Source of the DNA: Mortierella sp. BCC40632
Lineage: Eukaryota; Mortierellomycota; Mortierellomycetes; Mortierellales; Mortierellaceae
Direction of reading: 5' to 3'
Length of the DNA: 64,000 nt
Assembly (NCBI GenBank): GCA_011634665.1
Contig: WAEK01000016.1
Span: 186,001 to 250,000 of the forward strand
Both the position numbers and the translations under genes were made by a program. Under the pieces are notes generated by a model. That model did not search any database, was not told the origin of the DNA, and saw only the letters and a list, made by a program, of their open reading frames with translations. Within the stretch, counting starts at the first letter, position 1. Every line of letters starts with the position of its first letter. Of the stretch, positions 36,996 to 50,431 are shown in pieces.

Positions 36996-38281
36996 TGAGA
37001 AAATATTTGTAAAAAGAAAAAAGAGAAGCTGGGCGAAGGGGGATCGCTGCGGGATTGAGAGGGAGAATGAGCTGGTCTAGATGGAAAAAATAAATAAAAA
37101 GAAAGAGAATAGAGCAGTAAGCATCAACGAGTCCCTTGGTGGGATGGAGCGACAGAGAGAGAGAATGAGAATGAGAATGAGAATAAGAATGAGAGAGGGT
37201 CGAGGAATGGGAGGGTCGATGGAGGAGCGTATAAATATATGAAAAGTATACCAAAGGGGCAACAGGATCGCAATGCTGTCAGACCTCTTCTCTTTCTACG
37301 ATTCACAGACTGCGGGTGAGAGAGTAAGAGAGCAAGAGAGAGAGAGAGAGAGAGAGATAGAGAGAGAAATAGAGAGAAAAAAGAACAAACGCACTGTGGT
37401 GGAAGGGGAAAGGGGGGCACAAAAAATCTAATAAGGTTTGGAGAGAGACTGCGGCCGCTTTCTTCATTTTCTTCTTCATCTGGTCATGTGACATCCACAC
37501 ACACTCTCATATCCACTTGATATCCTCTGATTCTCTATGAAATATAACTCTTTCTCTCTCTCTCTCTCTAGCCCAAACAGCCAAACCAAACATATCAATC
37601 AATCTTCACTCCGCATTTGCCGCAGTGGCCCGCAATCATAGTCTGTTTACGGGTCCGATAGTCTCCTCTTCAAGACCTGGGTCAAAAAAAAAAAAAAAAA
37701 AAAAAAAAAGTCAAAAAAAAAAAAAATCGGCCCAGAAGCTCTCGACTCTTTCCCATCGTGCCCCTTGGTTGGTCCTTGGCTAGGCCCTTGAGGCCTTAGG
37801 GCGGGACAATAGCGCATTGCTAGCGCTGCGGGATGTCTATAATGAGCGAAAAAAAAAAAAAAAAAAAAAAAAAAAAACAGGGTGCCGCAGCTGTGTCGCA
37901 TGCGGGCCTGGGTGTCAGACCAGTCGGATGTAGGGTCGGCATGGCGAAGAGACCGAAGCGAGTGTGTGGCAAGGGCTTCTCATGTGGTGGCAAAGAACTC
38001 AAAAGGCTTCTACACAGGGCACACAAAGATATGCCTAAGTCATAGATGGGAAGAGTCTGGGCACTCTTTTGCTAGAACAGGGTCTACTACAGACAAAGGT
38101 CCAGTGGCCTGATCGACGTCGAGGACTTGCAATTTATGAGAAAAAAAAGAAAAGTCACCCCACCTTGATTTTTTTTGGTAGATCGTTCGCTCCCACGCAG
38201 ATCGCGCACGCGCATCCTCTCATCCATCTCTCCATCTCTTGGCCCCAATCCCATTCAACGAACGCGTCTTTCTGCTAAACG
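36996..38281. promoter_or_regulatory. Divergent spacer between the SQS1-like and acyl-CoA-synthetase-like genes
   Basis: About 1.3 kb. It contains AGAATG-type repeats (37160-37195), a GA array (37335-37375), a TATAAATATAT stretch (37230-37240), long A-runs (37683-37709, 37850-37878) and a GC-rich patch with the small inverted repeat GCGC-N7-GCGC (about 37811-37828). No gene is supportable. Confidence 0.5.
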
Positions 38282-41200
38282 ATGGAGGTCGACGCTCTTT
38301 CCATCGTCCTTGCGACGGCCATCGCCGCTGTGCTCCTCTATAGCCAACTATCGCACTCAGAACCTGACCTTCACCCACTTCGTCTTCAAGAGCAAGCCTC
38401 GCTCGCCAATATCCGAAACGAACACGAGTCTGTGATTCATCGGCCATCCAATGTTGGTCAAGTCTCCTCCTTGACGCGTCGACCTTCCGAGAAGGTCAAG
38501 ACATTACATGATGTTTGGCAGGCAGGATTGGCACATAATCCCCAAGCACGTTCAATCACCTACATGTTCCAGCACCAATTCTCGTTTGTGGACGTAGGTT
38601 ACCCGATGTTGTTGTTTCTTTGTGCTAGGATAGAAACAGAAGAAGAGCAGGACAAAGAGACGTGTGTGATAGATGGGAAAAGAAAGATATCTGTTGTTTC
38701 TGGTCTAACTATGGTACTTGGGTTTGCTTGTGTACTTTAAAATGCATGTTGTAAAAAAACACGAATCTATCCACATGGTCTCGAACAGGAACCATATGGT
38801 AATATTCTAAATCGTTGGTTTTATGGAAAAGATCCTTGCATTCAAATACTTCAAAACACATTTCATTTTGTAACCACACACACACACTCTCTCTCTCTAT
38901 TTCTCTAACCCTTGCGGAATAAAATCCTCAATCTAGACCAGGTAGACAGGAGGATCAGCAACTTTGGTACCGGATTCATCAGGGCAACAGGACTCAAGCC
39001 AAAGACCGAAGTGCCTGTAGGCATTATGACTCCTTATTGTCATGGTAATTTTCAACACAGCAGATTCATAAAAGTCTTTTTACTTTTCTAGAAGAAAAAC
39101 AGGAATCTCAAGGAACCTAGAGAATTACGAATTACGCGCGGTGCTAACAAAGAGACTCCTCCCCCTCCCCCCCTTTTTTTTATCCTTAACTTGAAAAGAA
39201 TCTTTTATCGCTCAACAGGCCTTTTACCGATATAGTTTTGTGACTGTCCCAATCCATGAACTGAGGAACAATGAACTCTTGATCGAGGTGGTCAATCAAA
39301 CAAAGCTAAAAGCCATCTTGGTCTCGGACAAGACTTTGCCACTGTTGCTTGAATCTCTCCAGGAGTGTAGCTCGATCAAGACCATCATCACCACAGGAAT
39401 TTATTTTTCCAAGGCCCAGGAAGAGTTGGCTCAGAAGCATGGAGCAAAGCTTCTAAAGTTTGGAACCGTGGAATACGATGGTGGTCATCAGATCATGGAT
39501 CCTGTCAAGCCTGGTAAGTCGTGAAATGGGGAGACAGGGGGCGGGGTAGTCTGAATATGATTGTTAATCCCACATTGGCTCTCTCTCTCTCTCTCTTTTC
39601 CTTCTCTTGTACTAAATGAAGTGTATGTTGCTTTCAATTAGATCCTGAGGACTTGGCGATGATCAACTACAATACCAAATCCAAGTCGGTACGCAAAAAC
39701 ACAAACAAAAACGCCTTTTTTTTTCTTTCAGAGGTTTATGTCAATTGAGCACTCGGAGGACTGAATTTTTCTCTCTCTCTCCACAAATGCGCGCGCGCGC
39801 GGGTGTGTGCGGACCAATCCATGATAGTTGTCCAAGGGCGTGATGCTGACACACGGAAACATTATCGCCGCCATGACAGCATTCAACGCGTCTTTGCCTA
39901 TGACCAAGCGAATCAATAGCAGGGATCGATTCATTTCGCATTTTTCGAATGGAGATGTGATTTCAGTATGGCTATCCAGTGCGGTCATTCTGGAAGGTGG
40001 ATCGTTGATTTTCCCCTCTGGACTTATGAAGAATGTCCTTTATGATGTCCAGGCCACTAACCCTACGATCTTTGCAAGGTAAAGAAGGAGAGAGAAGAGA
40101 AAGCAGAAGAAAAAGCCTTGGTTTGGTGTGTCATGTTGACCCATGATTGGTTCTTTGACCAATCTTTGCTTACTTGATTTACTCTATTGTTGTTTTCTTG
40201 GGGGCGGTGGGGTGGTAATGGAAAATAGCACCCCTGTGATTCTGGAAAAGACGCATGAAGCCTTGAACTTGACTTATGGAATGGGATCTCTCTTTCAACG
40301 AGCTTATGCAGCCAAAAAGGCTATCCTTCAATCTGGACGCGTCACGAACACGAGTCTGTGGGATTTCATTGGTTTGGGTGAACTTCGTAGTCGTCTCGGA
40401 GGCAAGACTCGGTTGATAGTCACGACATGTAAGTCCCTGCTTTTGAAGAAGAATGAGGGGGAAAAAAAAGAGGGACAATGGTGTTCCCCCCTGTTATCCG
40501 TGTTTACTATCAAAAAGAAAGGTATTTGTTGACTGAAAAAGTTAAGGCATGACACTAATGCATCCTTTTTTTTTTCTTTAATGCCGCATTCTTGGGTCCT
40601 TTGTGGGTGATCGATATCATCATGGTACGCTTTCTGGTGTTTTGCCCTTTTGGGGGAATGACCTGTGTGTGTATGTGTATTGGGGGGGATGTTATCTAGA
40701 CCCAACTAAAGAAAGTACGCTCGAGTTTATTCGAGCGGCTCTGGGAATCCATGTTGTGAGTGTGTATGGCAGGACAGAGGCCTCGGGCCTGGTGACATGC
40801 CGTAACATGCTTGATTACTCAACGGAGCCGCATCTTGGAGGGCCTGCGGGATGCAACGAGATCAAGCTCAAGGACGATGCGCAGAGTGGATTTACTAGCA
40901 TGGATGAGCCTCTGCCACGTGGTGAGGTATAGTTGCCCTTTCTTTTCTTTTTTTCTCTCTCTCGGCCTCTCTCGCAGCTCTATTTTTTTTTGTCTTCTAC
41001 CGCTGTACACCCTTCCCCCTTCGGCCCCTTGCTTTGTTTGTTCTCCTGCAGCGGCCTCTCTCCCCCCCCTCTTTCCTCCTCCTCCTCCCCTTTTTTCAGT
41101 TTGTCGTATGTTGCTTTGTAATGGACTTGAAGTCTCTAACTCCCTTTTTTTTTTTTGCATGTTGCATTTTGCATGTTGCGCCCTGTTGAACCATGTTTTG

Positions 41201-41430
41201 GTGTCTAGGTCCTTCTCCGAGGACCCAATGTGATGCGCGGATATTACAAGAAGCCAAGTGCGACCTCGAGTGCGATCGATTCGGATGGTTGGCTCCATAC
41301 AATGGACCTGGGAAGACTTAACGCTAATGGAACACTCGAGATCCTAGGGGCAATGAAGAAGACAAAGTCAGCAATCCCTGGAGTTGTGTTGTCTGCGTCT
41401 TCTTCGTCGAGCGGTGATGCAAAGGAGTAA
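38282..41430 (+). CDS. Long-chain acyl-CoA synthetase-like protein with degraded active site, C-terminally short
   Basis: Member of the adenylate-forming Faa/ACSL family. Nine exons (38282-38593, 38789-38798, 38937-39044, 39199-39513, 39642-39688, 39828-40078, 40229-40428, 40700-40926, 41209-41430) join in phase to 563 residues, against roughly 650-700 for active enzymes. The N-terminus is a membrane anchor (LSIVLATAIAAVLLYSQL). Family landmarks are clear: YSFVTVPIHELRNNELL, SKGVMLTHGNI, VYGRTEASG and GPNVMRGYYKKP. The ATP-binding motif, normally YTSGTTGxPKG, reads NYNTKSKSLSKG, so the Gly/Thr loop is lost. The TGD motif reads TMD. The protein stops in a Ser-rich tail after MKKTKSAIPG, so the C-terminal subdomain carrying the catalytic Lys is absent. 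Probably not a normal ligase; binding or regulation is inference. Confidence 0.85.
38789..38798 (+). other. 10-nt microexon of the acyl-CoA-synthetase-like gene
   Basis: GAACCATATG lies between an AG acceptor (38787-38788) and a GTAATA donor. It joins GAC at 38593 to AC at 38937 and restores VDEPYGDQV with consistent phase (0 in, 1 out). Without it the flanking exons are out of frame. Confidence 0.7.
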
Positions 41431-44017
41431 AAGGAAAAAAAAAAGGAAAAAAAAATGAAAAAAAGGAAAAAAGAAAAAGGGAAAAAAAAGCTGAAAAAAA
41501 AAAAAAAAAAAAAGGAAAAGAAAGGAAGAGCCAGTCCGAGGAGAGAAATGGAGGAGAGAGAGAGAGAGAGAGCTCCCGTCTTTGTAGAAGGAAGGAAGGA
41601 AGGAAGAAAAGAAAAAAAGAAAAGAAAAGAAAAGTAAGAAAAAGAAAAGGGGAGAGATAGAAGATGAAAGCGGTTATTTGGATAAAGTATAAAAATAATT
41701 CAATGGAGAATAGAAAGCATGTCTGCAGTAAGTGCAAGGGAGCATAGAGGATATGAGTCGAGGTCCGTCAACAATAACAAAAAAAAAAATAGAGAGAGAT
41801 GGATAGATAGATAGGATTGGCTCGCTCAGCATAGGAAAGGCAGGAACCGGGAATACTCGATATGCGGCATATGTACGTCGTGCGTCTAACGGACAAGTCG
41901 TAGAAAGGAGAGGAAGAGGAGGAGGAAGAGGAAGAGGAAGCAGTGGAAAGAGATAGAGATAGAGGGATGGCAAACGGGGGGGAGAGGGGTTGGGACTAAC
42001 AAACAGTTAGCTGATGATAATGATCGAGAGAGAGAGAGAGAGAAGACAGTGTGTCTATGTGGCGAGAGAGAGGAGAGGAGAGAGGAGAGGAGAGAGAAGG
42101 GAAGAGAGAGAGAGAGAAGGAGATGTGGATAATGTAGGAGGTAAGGACAGGAACAGAGCACGTTCTTTTTTCTTTTTTTTTTACGAGTCGACATTACGCA
42201 GTGGAGCAATGCTTCCGCGGATGAACGTCCTAAAGATTGGAAAGCCCGTCGATAACAACAGCAACATTAGCAGCAGCAGCAGCAGCAGCAAAAAAGGCAG
42301 CAGTAAAGACGCCTTGATGACAGCGGCAGTAGCCAGGCTGCCGAAAGGGAATCGATCGCAGCTCTTTGCTAACTTTGTCACAGGAAGAAAGAGAGAGAGA
42401 GAGAGAGATGCAAGGAATAATAATATTATTATTATTTATAATAATAATAATTAAAAAGAGGATGGGACATGCGCGATAAAAAAGTCCGAGTCCTGTTTGT
42501 TCTCTATCATCATCCCATTCACTTTGGCCATGCCTGGGATGGTACGACGCGTGAGAGAGAGGAAGAAGGGGGAGAGGAGGCAGGCTGGGGGGAATGAGAG
42601 TGGCACAGAGGGGGGGAGCATGAGGTCGAGGGGGGGCGAGTAAAGAGCGCAGAAGGGGCATGAAGGAGGAGCGACCAAAAGAGAAAAAAAAAATGCAACT
42701 TGCCGGACAGGGCAGGAAGGACTGGACAAAAGACACACAGGGGCGGGTGCAAGTGGAGGAAAAGCAAAGTCTGGAGGCGGCGCAGGCATTCGTGAGCGTT
42801 GGAAAACAAAGACATGAACATAAGCGATATACCCTTTGATGGAGTTTCCACGCACGCTCTCCACCCAGAGCGCGCGTAAGAGAAAAAGAGAGAAAGAGAA
42901 AAAAAAAAAAAACGCATGGTCCGCTTCAAAAGGTACGAGCGCGACGCTGCTCGCTGCTTGGTCTCACGACGGAGCTGAGAAAGAGAAAGAGAGAAAGAGA
43001 GAAAGGAGAGGGGGCTTAATGAAGCAGCGAGTGGTGACCTGTGAGCCGGCAACAGGGGGGAGCACATATCCTCCGCCCTGGCCCAGTTCCGATAGTGTCG
43101 GAGCCGGTTTGCTTGGCCTGGGCGTCCGCCCGTTGGGACCGAATGCGGTCTCGCAGCGGCCGCGAATCGCGCCCATGGACCTCTTGGGCCTTTGAGACAG
43201 AGCAATTGGTCTTGAACGTTGGGCACTGAGCATTGGCATGAAGCATCGGCATGATGAAGCATCGGCAGCGTACCACGACAAGGTACCGCATGCACTGGCA
43301 TATGAGTGTGGCCACAATATATGGGGTTGAGTAGAAAGCACATTGAGGCCGTGCCAAAAAAGATAGTGACACCTAAACAGTTAGGCTGCGGACGATAAAC
43401 AGTAAGCAGGAAAGCAGGCAGTCAGGCAGGCATATCAGCGATAGACACAGGCAGGCAGAACCAGGCAGAAAGACCGGCAGACAGGCAGATAGAAGCAACA
43501 ACAGCGCGAGGCGCTCTCGTGCAAACAGAGCATGGGGCAGCATGCTCTTGCAGCGAGAAATGAAGAGTGTGCGTTGCAAGGCAAGAAGCGAGAGCGCTTC
43601 TCGTGTGTTCATACAACACAAAGATACGACCGATGCTCGATGATATCGTTGTCTGCATGGCTATTCTGACCCATTGCTGGGTCTGCCGCTTTCTGCCTAA
43701 CCATCGGCCAACGGGTAGAGGGGGTCGGAGTAGAACCTTTTGCGGGGCCCATGTCTTGTCCCGGCGCCTTTTGTACCTGCCGATTGGGCCAAGGCGCGTG
43801 GGCCAGGTAACCATGCTGCAAAAGGCCGAAGACACGGCTGCGACGCGTGCCCGGGTCCCCTGGCGCTGGACGGGATGAGCATGAATAGGTGCATTGGCTT
43901 GTACCGGAGCGGGTAGCCAGAGAAGGAAGGATGATGGTGGTCGTCTCCCATTGCGGATGGTCGCTCTGTTTGCGCCTGAGCGACCATCTCCCGTTTCCGC
44001 TCTTTGTTCTGCACTCC

Positions 44018-44052
<35 letters not shown>

Positions 44053-44943
44053 CTCTCTTTCTTTCTCTCTCTCCCGCGGGCTTCTCTCTCTCTCTCTCTC
44101 TCTCGCCTTCTCTCTCTCTCTCTCTCTCTCCTCTCCTCTCTCTCCTCTCCTCTCTCTCCTCTCTCTCTCCTCTAGAAAACTCGGATCGACATCATCCTTC
44201 ATCTCCTCTTAACATCTACCATTCACTTGCCCGCGTCATCCCATCGTCGTCTCTGAAAGGCCCATGCCAATCCTCCTTATCTTCTCTGTTGCTGATTCCT
44301 TGCCATCATCGCCGCACACCATCCCACTTTCTTTGAACTGGGACGCACCTCACGCCATCTGCACTCCTCCTTTGTCTCTCCCCCCTCCTCCTCCTCCTCC
44401 TCCTCCTCCTCCTCTTCCTAGCCTCCCTTCCTCTCCCCAGCAACTCCACCTTGCCAATGCACCACTCTCTGCGTCCTTTCCAGCTCTAAGATAGCGCACC
44501 CATCCATCCATCCTTCCTCCTTCCTTCTTTCTTCTTTCTTCCTTCCAGGACAGGACTGGTCCCTTTTTTTCCGCGGTCACAGACTTCCTCTCTTTGTTCT
44601 CTTCTTCTTCTTCTTCTTCTCCTTCTTCCTCCTCTTCTTCCTCCTCTTCGTCTCTTCTTCTCTTCTTCTCTGTCCAGGTCCATCGTTTGTCTCGACACCC
44701 ACATAGCACACATAACAACACACGCCACATCCACCACACACATCCACACATTATATATATACACACATACACCCTTTTTTTATTTTTTTTTGCCTTTTTG
44801 CCTTTCTCCTTCCGTAGAAACGCACCCCACCGAACCACGACTACTCAACCACCCGCTTGCTGCGAACACTCCTGCGACCACCTAGACGCGTGCGTGCAGA
44901 CCTAGTGCCGCAGAGCTAGAGCTGCAGAGAGCCAGAGCCGTAC
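41431..44943. other. Long repeat-rich spacer upstream of the RasGAP gene
   Basis: About 3.5 kb. It contains A/G-rich sequence (41430-41670), GA arrays (42024-42120, 42386-42410), an AAT/ATT array (42418-42452), a GC-rich segment (43040-43330) with a duplicated GCATCGGCA, CT arrays (44018-44175) and CTC/TTC triplet runs (44384-44415, 44603-44665). A frame at 42181-42381 (-) is Leu-rich but overlaps triplet repeats and is not called. This is probably the promoter and 5' untranslated region of the RasGAP gene. Confidence 0.5.
42418..42452. repeat. AAT/ATT triplet repeat, self-complementary
   Basis: AATAATATTATTATTATTTATAATAATAATAATT can fold into a hairpin because ATT and AAT units face each other. 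Confidence 0.85.
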
Positions 44944-47900
44944 ATGAGTGCGCGATCGCGGACCACCATGGCCGACACCACTGCGGGAGACGAATGTGAT
45001 TATCTCGACTACCAGGATCTGACGCTACCATTAGATCCAAAGTTGATCTTTGAGGCACCCCCACAGCATTTCCAGGCCGTTGTTTATGTGAAGCGTCAGC
45101 ACGAGTTGCTCGATGCGGCCATCCATGGCTGGATTCGCAGAGCACACGAGTGTCAGACAGGTAATGGAAGAAGGAAAGGATCCGTTTTTTTTTTTTTTTT
45201 TCTTTTTCTCTTTCTCTTTCTCTTTCTCTTTTCTTTCTTTTCTCTTTCTCTCTTTCTCTCTTTCTCTCCCTTCTCCCCTTCTCTCCCTTCTCCCCTTCTC
45301 CCGAGTCGACCCTCGCCTCCCCTCCCCTCTTCTTTGCTCCCACCCCTGGGCATATGGGCAGGGCTAGACGACAGTCGAAATGATATAGAAAAAGAGCGGG
45401 AAAAAACAAAAAAAAAAAATTGTATGCACAAGCAATTCATACACAAGGACGACGAACAAACACGGACAGACGCGTCTTGCTTACCCAACCCTGAAAGAAA
45501 ACCTATCCCCAGCCCCCATTCTCTCTCCTCCTCCTCTCCTTCTCGCATGCTGCTACTGGTCCTCTACGGTTCTTCTTTCTGTTATTCCACCATCTCCACC
45601 ACTTGTCTGACAACTTTTCACCGCTCACATCATCCTATTCCTACTCACTCTCTTTATCCCGCTCGTCACCATTGCGAGTTGTCCGCGTTACTTCTGCGTC
45701 TGCATCCCGTTGCCCGGTATCGGCAATGTTCAGGCCTGTATTCTATCCCATTCAGTGCACGGTTCTGCGAAACTCTAATGCTGACCTTGCACTTCTCTTT
45801 TTTTTTTCTTTCCTTCTACCGATCGGTGTCCTTCCGGCCTTCTTGTCTCTTGACAGTCGACTCGCCAAAGGCACTCCAAGAACGGATCGCACTCCTGGCC
45901 AAATGGGCTGCGCGAGGAGCAGACGGAAGTATCCTAGAAGGTTTGTACACCGGACTTTTGCCTCCGACCTGCATCCGTATCCCCATTCTCTTCCTTCTCC
46001 TTCCTTCCTCCTCTTCCCTCCCCCCCCCCCTTTCCTCTCCACTTCCCTGGCACGCCACTCCGCCAGGGAGCCATAGTCCCCGCAGAAACTGCATCTCTGG
46101 CTTTGCATGAGCTCGACGGGACCAAACGGCGGGACAGTACACCAGCATTGCGGCGCTCATCAGGAGCAGTTGTTCAGGATCGATTGCGCTTGTGCAGCGG
46201 TCGCGCATGCCTCAGCCCTAATTAGCAATTCCAGGGTGTAGTCTGATCGCGACTCGCGTTCCTGGATCAGCTTGGTCGTGTCTCTAGAAGCGAGAGAGCA
46301 TCCTCTCTCTCTCTCTTGCTCCTTTTCTCCCCCTCTTCTTCTCCCCTTTCCCTTCTTTGCTCTCTCTCTCTCTCTCTGGCTGACTTAAGCGGCAACCGAA
46401 AAACGTGGACAATAGAGAGGAAAGAATGAGAAGAGATACGCATGTTGGGCGCAAAGGAGGATGGTTCGACCTGCGGAATGATCCTGTTCTTCCCTGTGTG
46501 CATTGCTACCGACACATATACACAGAGTCTGAGCAAAATCTTACATTGTACAGAACGACGGATGTAACCACAAAGGCTTTTTCATAGCGACCAGAAAGTT
46601 AACAAGAGAAACGAAAAAAAAAAAAACCACACCAACCTGTCGAACAATGCAACGGTACAGCTTGCCGCATGGAGCAATAGGATACCAAACAAAATGGTAC
46701 CTCTTGGATGACAACACAAATGCGACTGACGCCAATTGTGTGAACTGGTTCTGAAGATCGCAGGGTAGCAGGAAACGGGAGGGGCATTGCTCGCACTCGA
46801 CAATCCTCCCTCCTCTGTCTCTCTGTCTCTCTGTCTCTCACTCACTCACTAGCGTGTGCCAACACAACAGCTTTTCTCCCTCCTCCCCTTTTCCTTTCCT
46901 CGCACAAGACGGCGCACTGCACGCAAGCCATTGGACAAAATCTCGACCCTTTACCCCTGAAATGACACTGACCATTCTCTCCACCTTTTCTTTGTCCCTT
47001 TTGTGTCTCCCATGCCTTTTTTTTTTTTTTATCCCCCTCCCCTCCCCTCTCCTTGGACTTTGCGTTCCTCCAATGTTATTGTCTGTTTAATACAACCAAA
47101 CGTCCAACGACCTGTGGGGATGACAATCGGCCTTCCTTCGATGCTGGATTGCGGGGGATGAATGTAATATGCGAAATTGGCGTCCACTTTCGACCAACCC
47201 CGGCGCATGCCACGATCATCTACTATCGTCCCCATCGCCATCGCCATCGCCACCCTCACCCCCCCCCATCCTATCTATTCGGCGGATGGGTTAATGGGCG
47301 GTACCCCAAAATAACACTCACACAACGCCTTGAACAAAAAAAAAAAAAAAAAAACGATTTAGTCAGGGGCACACAACTGGACACATCAACAGAGACTCAT
47401 GCAAGCATTGTACTCGATCGGCCCAGAGCTCCAAGAATGTCCCCCAGCTACGCTCTCGCTCCTCATGGAGTTTCTTGGTCCCATGGTCCTTGGTAAATGG
47501 TCCTTTCTTTCTCTTTTCCAGTCTAAAATCCACCGCAGATAATTTTTCGCATCCCGGTGGCAGCGAGTTGCTAGACATGTTGCCGTAGAACACGAATCCT
47601 TCTTATACCATGGGCGTACTAACTCCGCTCTCTTTTTTCTATCTCTTTCAATGATGCATGCACCCTTTTTTTTTTATTCTTCCTTCTCACATTCTCGCCG
47701 GCGGCATTGCTCATATATTCTCGACTTGGGCCTGGATTGTAGATCCTGTTCAGGAATGTTGTTCGACAATAGAAAAGTTTATTAAGGTACAGCAGAAAGA
47801 CCGAGACCATGCGTTTCGTACGTTCGCAGTAGGACGAACGGAAACATGAACACACGCATACACATTTACACACAACACCATACAACATACACACACACAC

Positions 47901-49779
47901 GCACACACGCACGCACGCACACATGAGGATAATGGTATCTCGATTGTCACCACAGAAATCGGTCAGCAATTGTTGACCGAGTTGTCAATCTTCCTGCTCC
48001 CTGAAATGTTTCCATGTCTAGACTGCAAAACTATACTGCCGACAGACGGTCAAGTTGTTCGAAAACTCAATCTATGCATACCATGCTATGCCAGGAAAGC
48101 AACCGCCAGACGGATCGCGCGAGGTAAGAAAAAAAAAACAATCATAGTATTGATAGGAACAAGTGAAGGGAAAAGAGAAAGAACTAGGACGACGTGGACA
48201 CCAACTTGCATGCATGAACGTTGCTCTGCATAGGGGTGACAAAGGACTCAACTGAATTTTGTTCTCTCTCTCCTCGCCTCGCGTTTGTTTTCTTTTTTCA
48301 TGCTGTTCTTCTCCCCCTTTTCACCCCCACCCCCCACCTCCTCGCCTTTTCCCCTTTCCCCTTCTATTCCATTCGTTTATAGACCCAGCTCGCCAAGACT
48401 GTACTGGACACGAAGAAGGAGATGTGTAAGGCGATGTATGCTCTCAGCGGAACTCTAAATCATGCTATCGCCTACAAAGAGTCGTTCATCCTGGAGAAGG
48501 TATGACCAACTGGGACAGAAGGCGTCTCACTCTGTTGTGTTGTGTAGAACTACATTTTCCACCATTGTCTCCCTTCCCTCCCCATCATTTTCTTGGGCTA
48601 GAGCGACCAGAGAATTGACCAACCGTTGTCGAAATGCCTTTGTGGTTTTGAATCTCTCTTTTCTCTCTCTCTCTCTCTCTTTTTTTTTTTTAACTCCTTC
48701 TCTCTTCATGAACAAAACCTTCACACCAGACAGATTTGTTTCTTAGCACTCTACATGCATGGCGAACTTCGGGGCAGACCAGTCTTGAGAGTCTAAAGTC
48801 CATCTTTGCGACACCAATAGCAGAGGTGAGGAATAATGTTGGAACCGCATTGCAGAAGAAACAACCAACCAACCAACCAAAAAAAAAAAAAAGGTTTTTA
48901 TTTGCTGACGAAACAGAGGACTTGTTTTGTTTTTAAAAGACGATATACTTTAGGGAAGACATGTTTCCGCCTGTGCGCTTTCCACAGGATGCATTCAAAG
49001 TATGTGCAGGCGACCTGGAACCTACCCTTGTCCTTCTCTCTCAGTCATGGGCGGCGGGAAGTTTGCGTGATCGGGACCCAAAATGAGGGAGAGAGAGAGG
49101 GCGTGTGTGTGTGAGCTGGAGACGCAGTCTATTTACTTGGTTTGTTCAAGAGGAAAAGAGGAAGGGGAGGGACGAGAATCCACTTTGTGTGTGTGTGTGT
49201 GTGTGTGTGTTTTTTGAGAGGTCCTAACCCGCCTTGAACATATTGGTCACCTTGATTGGCAACAGGCCTCTTTTGTGCGATTCTGCCAGTCTTTGAGACA
49301 ACCGGTGACCCTCCGTGATCTGGACAGTCTTGAGCCGGAATCCCAGCCCCTTGGACTAAAGACGGGATATCTTTTTCAAAGGAGTCGACGAGGCGAATGG
49401 ACTCGACAGTATTTCTACATCCTACCGAATGGCATGTTGATGCAGTTTGCCAAAGGCAGAGTAAGTGACTCTACTTCCGAGTCCGGAACAAAAAAAAAAA
49501 AAAAAAAAGGGATATATCGACTGGAAATTCTGAATGCAGTATGGCAATGAATGGCATTTTTTCTTTCTGGATCTGACATGGTTTGTGGAACCTATATCCA
49601 CTCCACTCCACTCTTAGGATATCCAAATCGCCAATCTAAGACAAACGTTATTACGACCAGTTCAAGTGGACTCGAGAGATTTTGCGTTTGAGATTTGCTC
49701 TATCGAGATCTATCTCACGTAAGTACCTTTTATTTTATTTTCCTGCATTTCGATTCCATGCCTTGTTGCAACAACAGCA

Positions 49780-49810
<31 letters not shown>

Positions 49811-50382
49811 TTGTGTTGTTGATGATGTTGTTGTTTTGTGTTTTTGCGCCTCTCTTTCTTTTCCTCAAATTTTGAGGTAAACATGTGTTAATTTTCCTTT
49901 CTTTCTTTCTTTCTTATGGACTATTTTCATTTCAATCATAGAGAGTCAATATTGCAGGCGACTACTAAGGTAGAATTCGAGGAATGGAAGGCGGCCATCT
50001 TTCATTGGCACCCACTAGACGATGATATACCCCCAATAGAAACACTTAAAGTCAGCACGCCACCCACGGTAAGCTCATGAAAGGAGAGAGGGGAAAAAAA
50101 AAGTTATATCTATGGTTAGGGGATGAATGGATGTCACGCATTGTTGAAAGACATCTTCTTTCTTTTCTTTGGACTCACTCTCTAGAGACCCCCTCTCCCC
50201 TCTCCCCCTTCAAAAAAAAAAAATAATCATAGAAGCATGTTTTTCCCCGACCGCGTCAGACCAGTACTAGTCGTGCATCCGATGGAACGCCAAGTTCTCC
50301 AAAACCACGCGTATCAACTGAATGCCCTGTAGTGTTACGAGGCGATCTGTTTATTTTGGGTATGAAGAAAAGCAGGCTCCAT

Positions 50383-50431
<49 letters not shown>

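Noticed and set aside
42181..42381. Leu-rich minus-strand frame resembling a small membrane protein
   Set aside because: The Leu run is the complement of a CAG/AGC triplet array; the opposite strand is equally open and neither shows a family match.
43609..44202. 197-codon Arg/Glu-rich minus-strand frame
   Set aside because: Most of it is the complement of a CT microsatellite; the remainder shows no recognisable protein.
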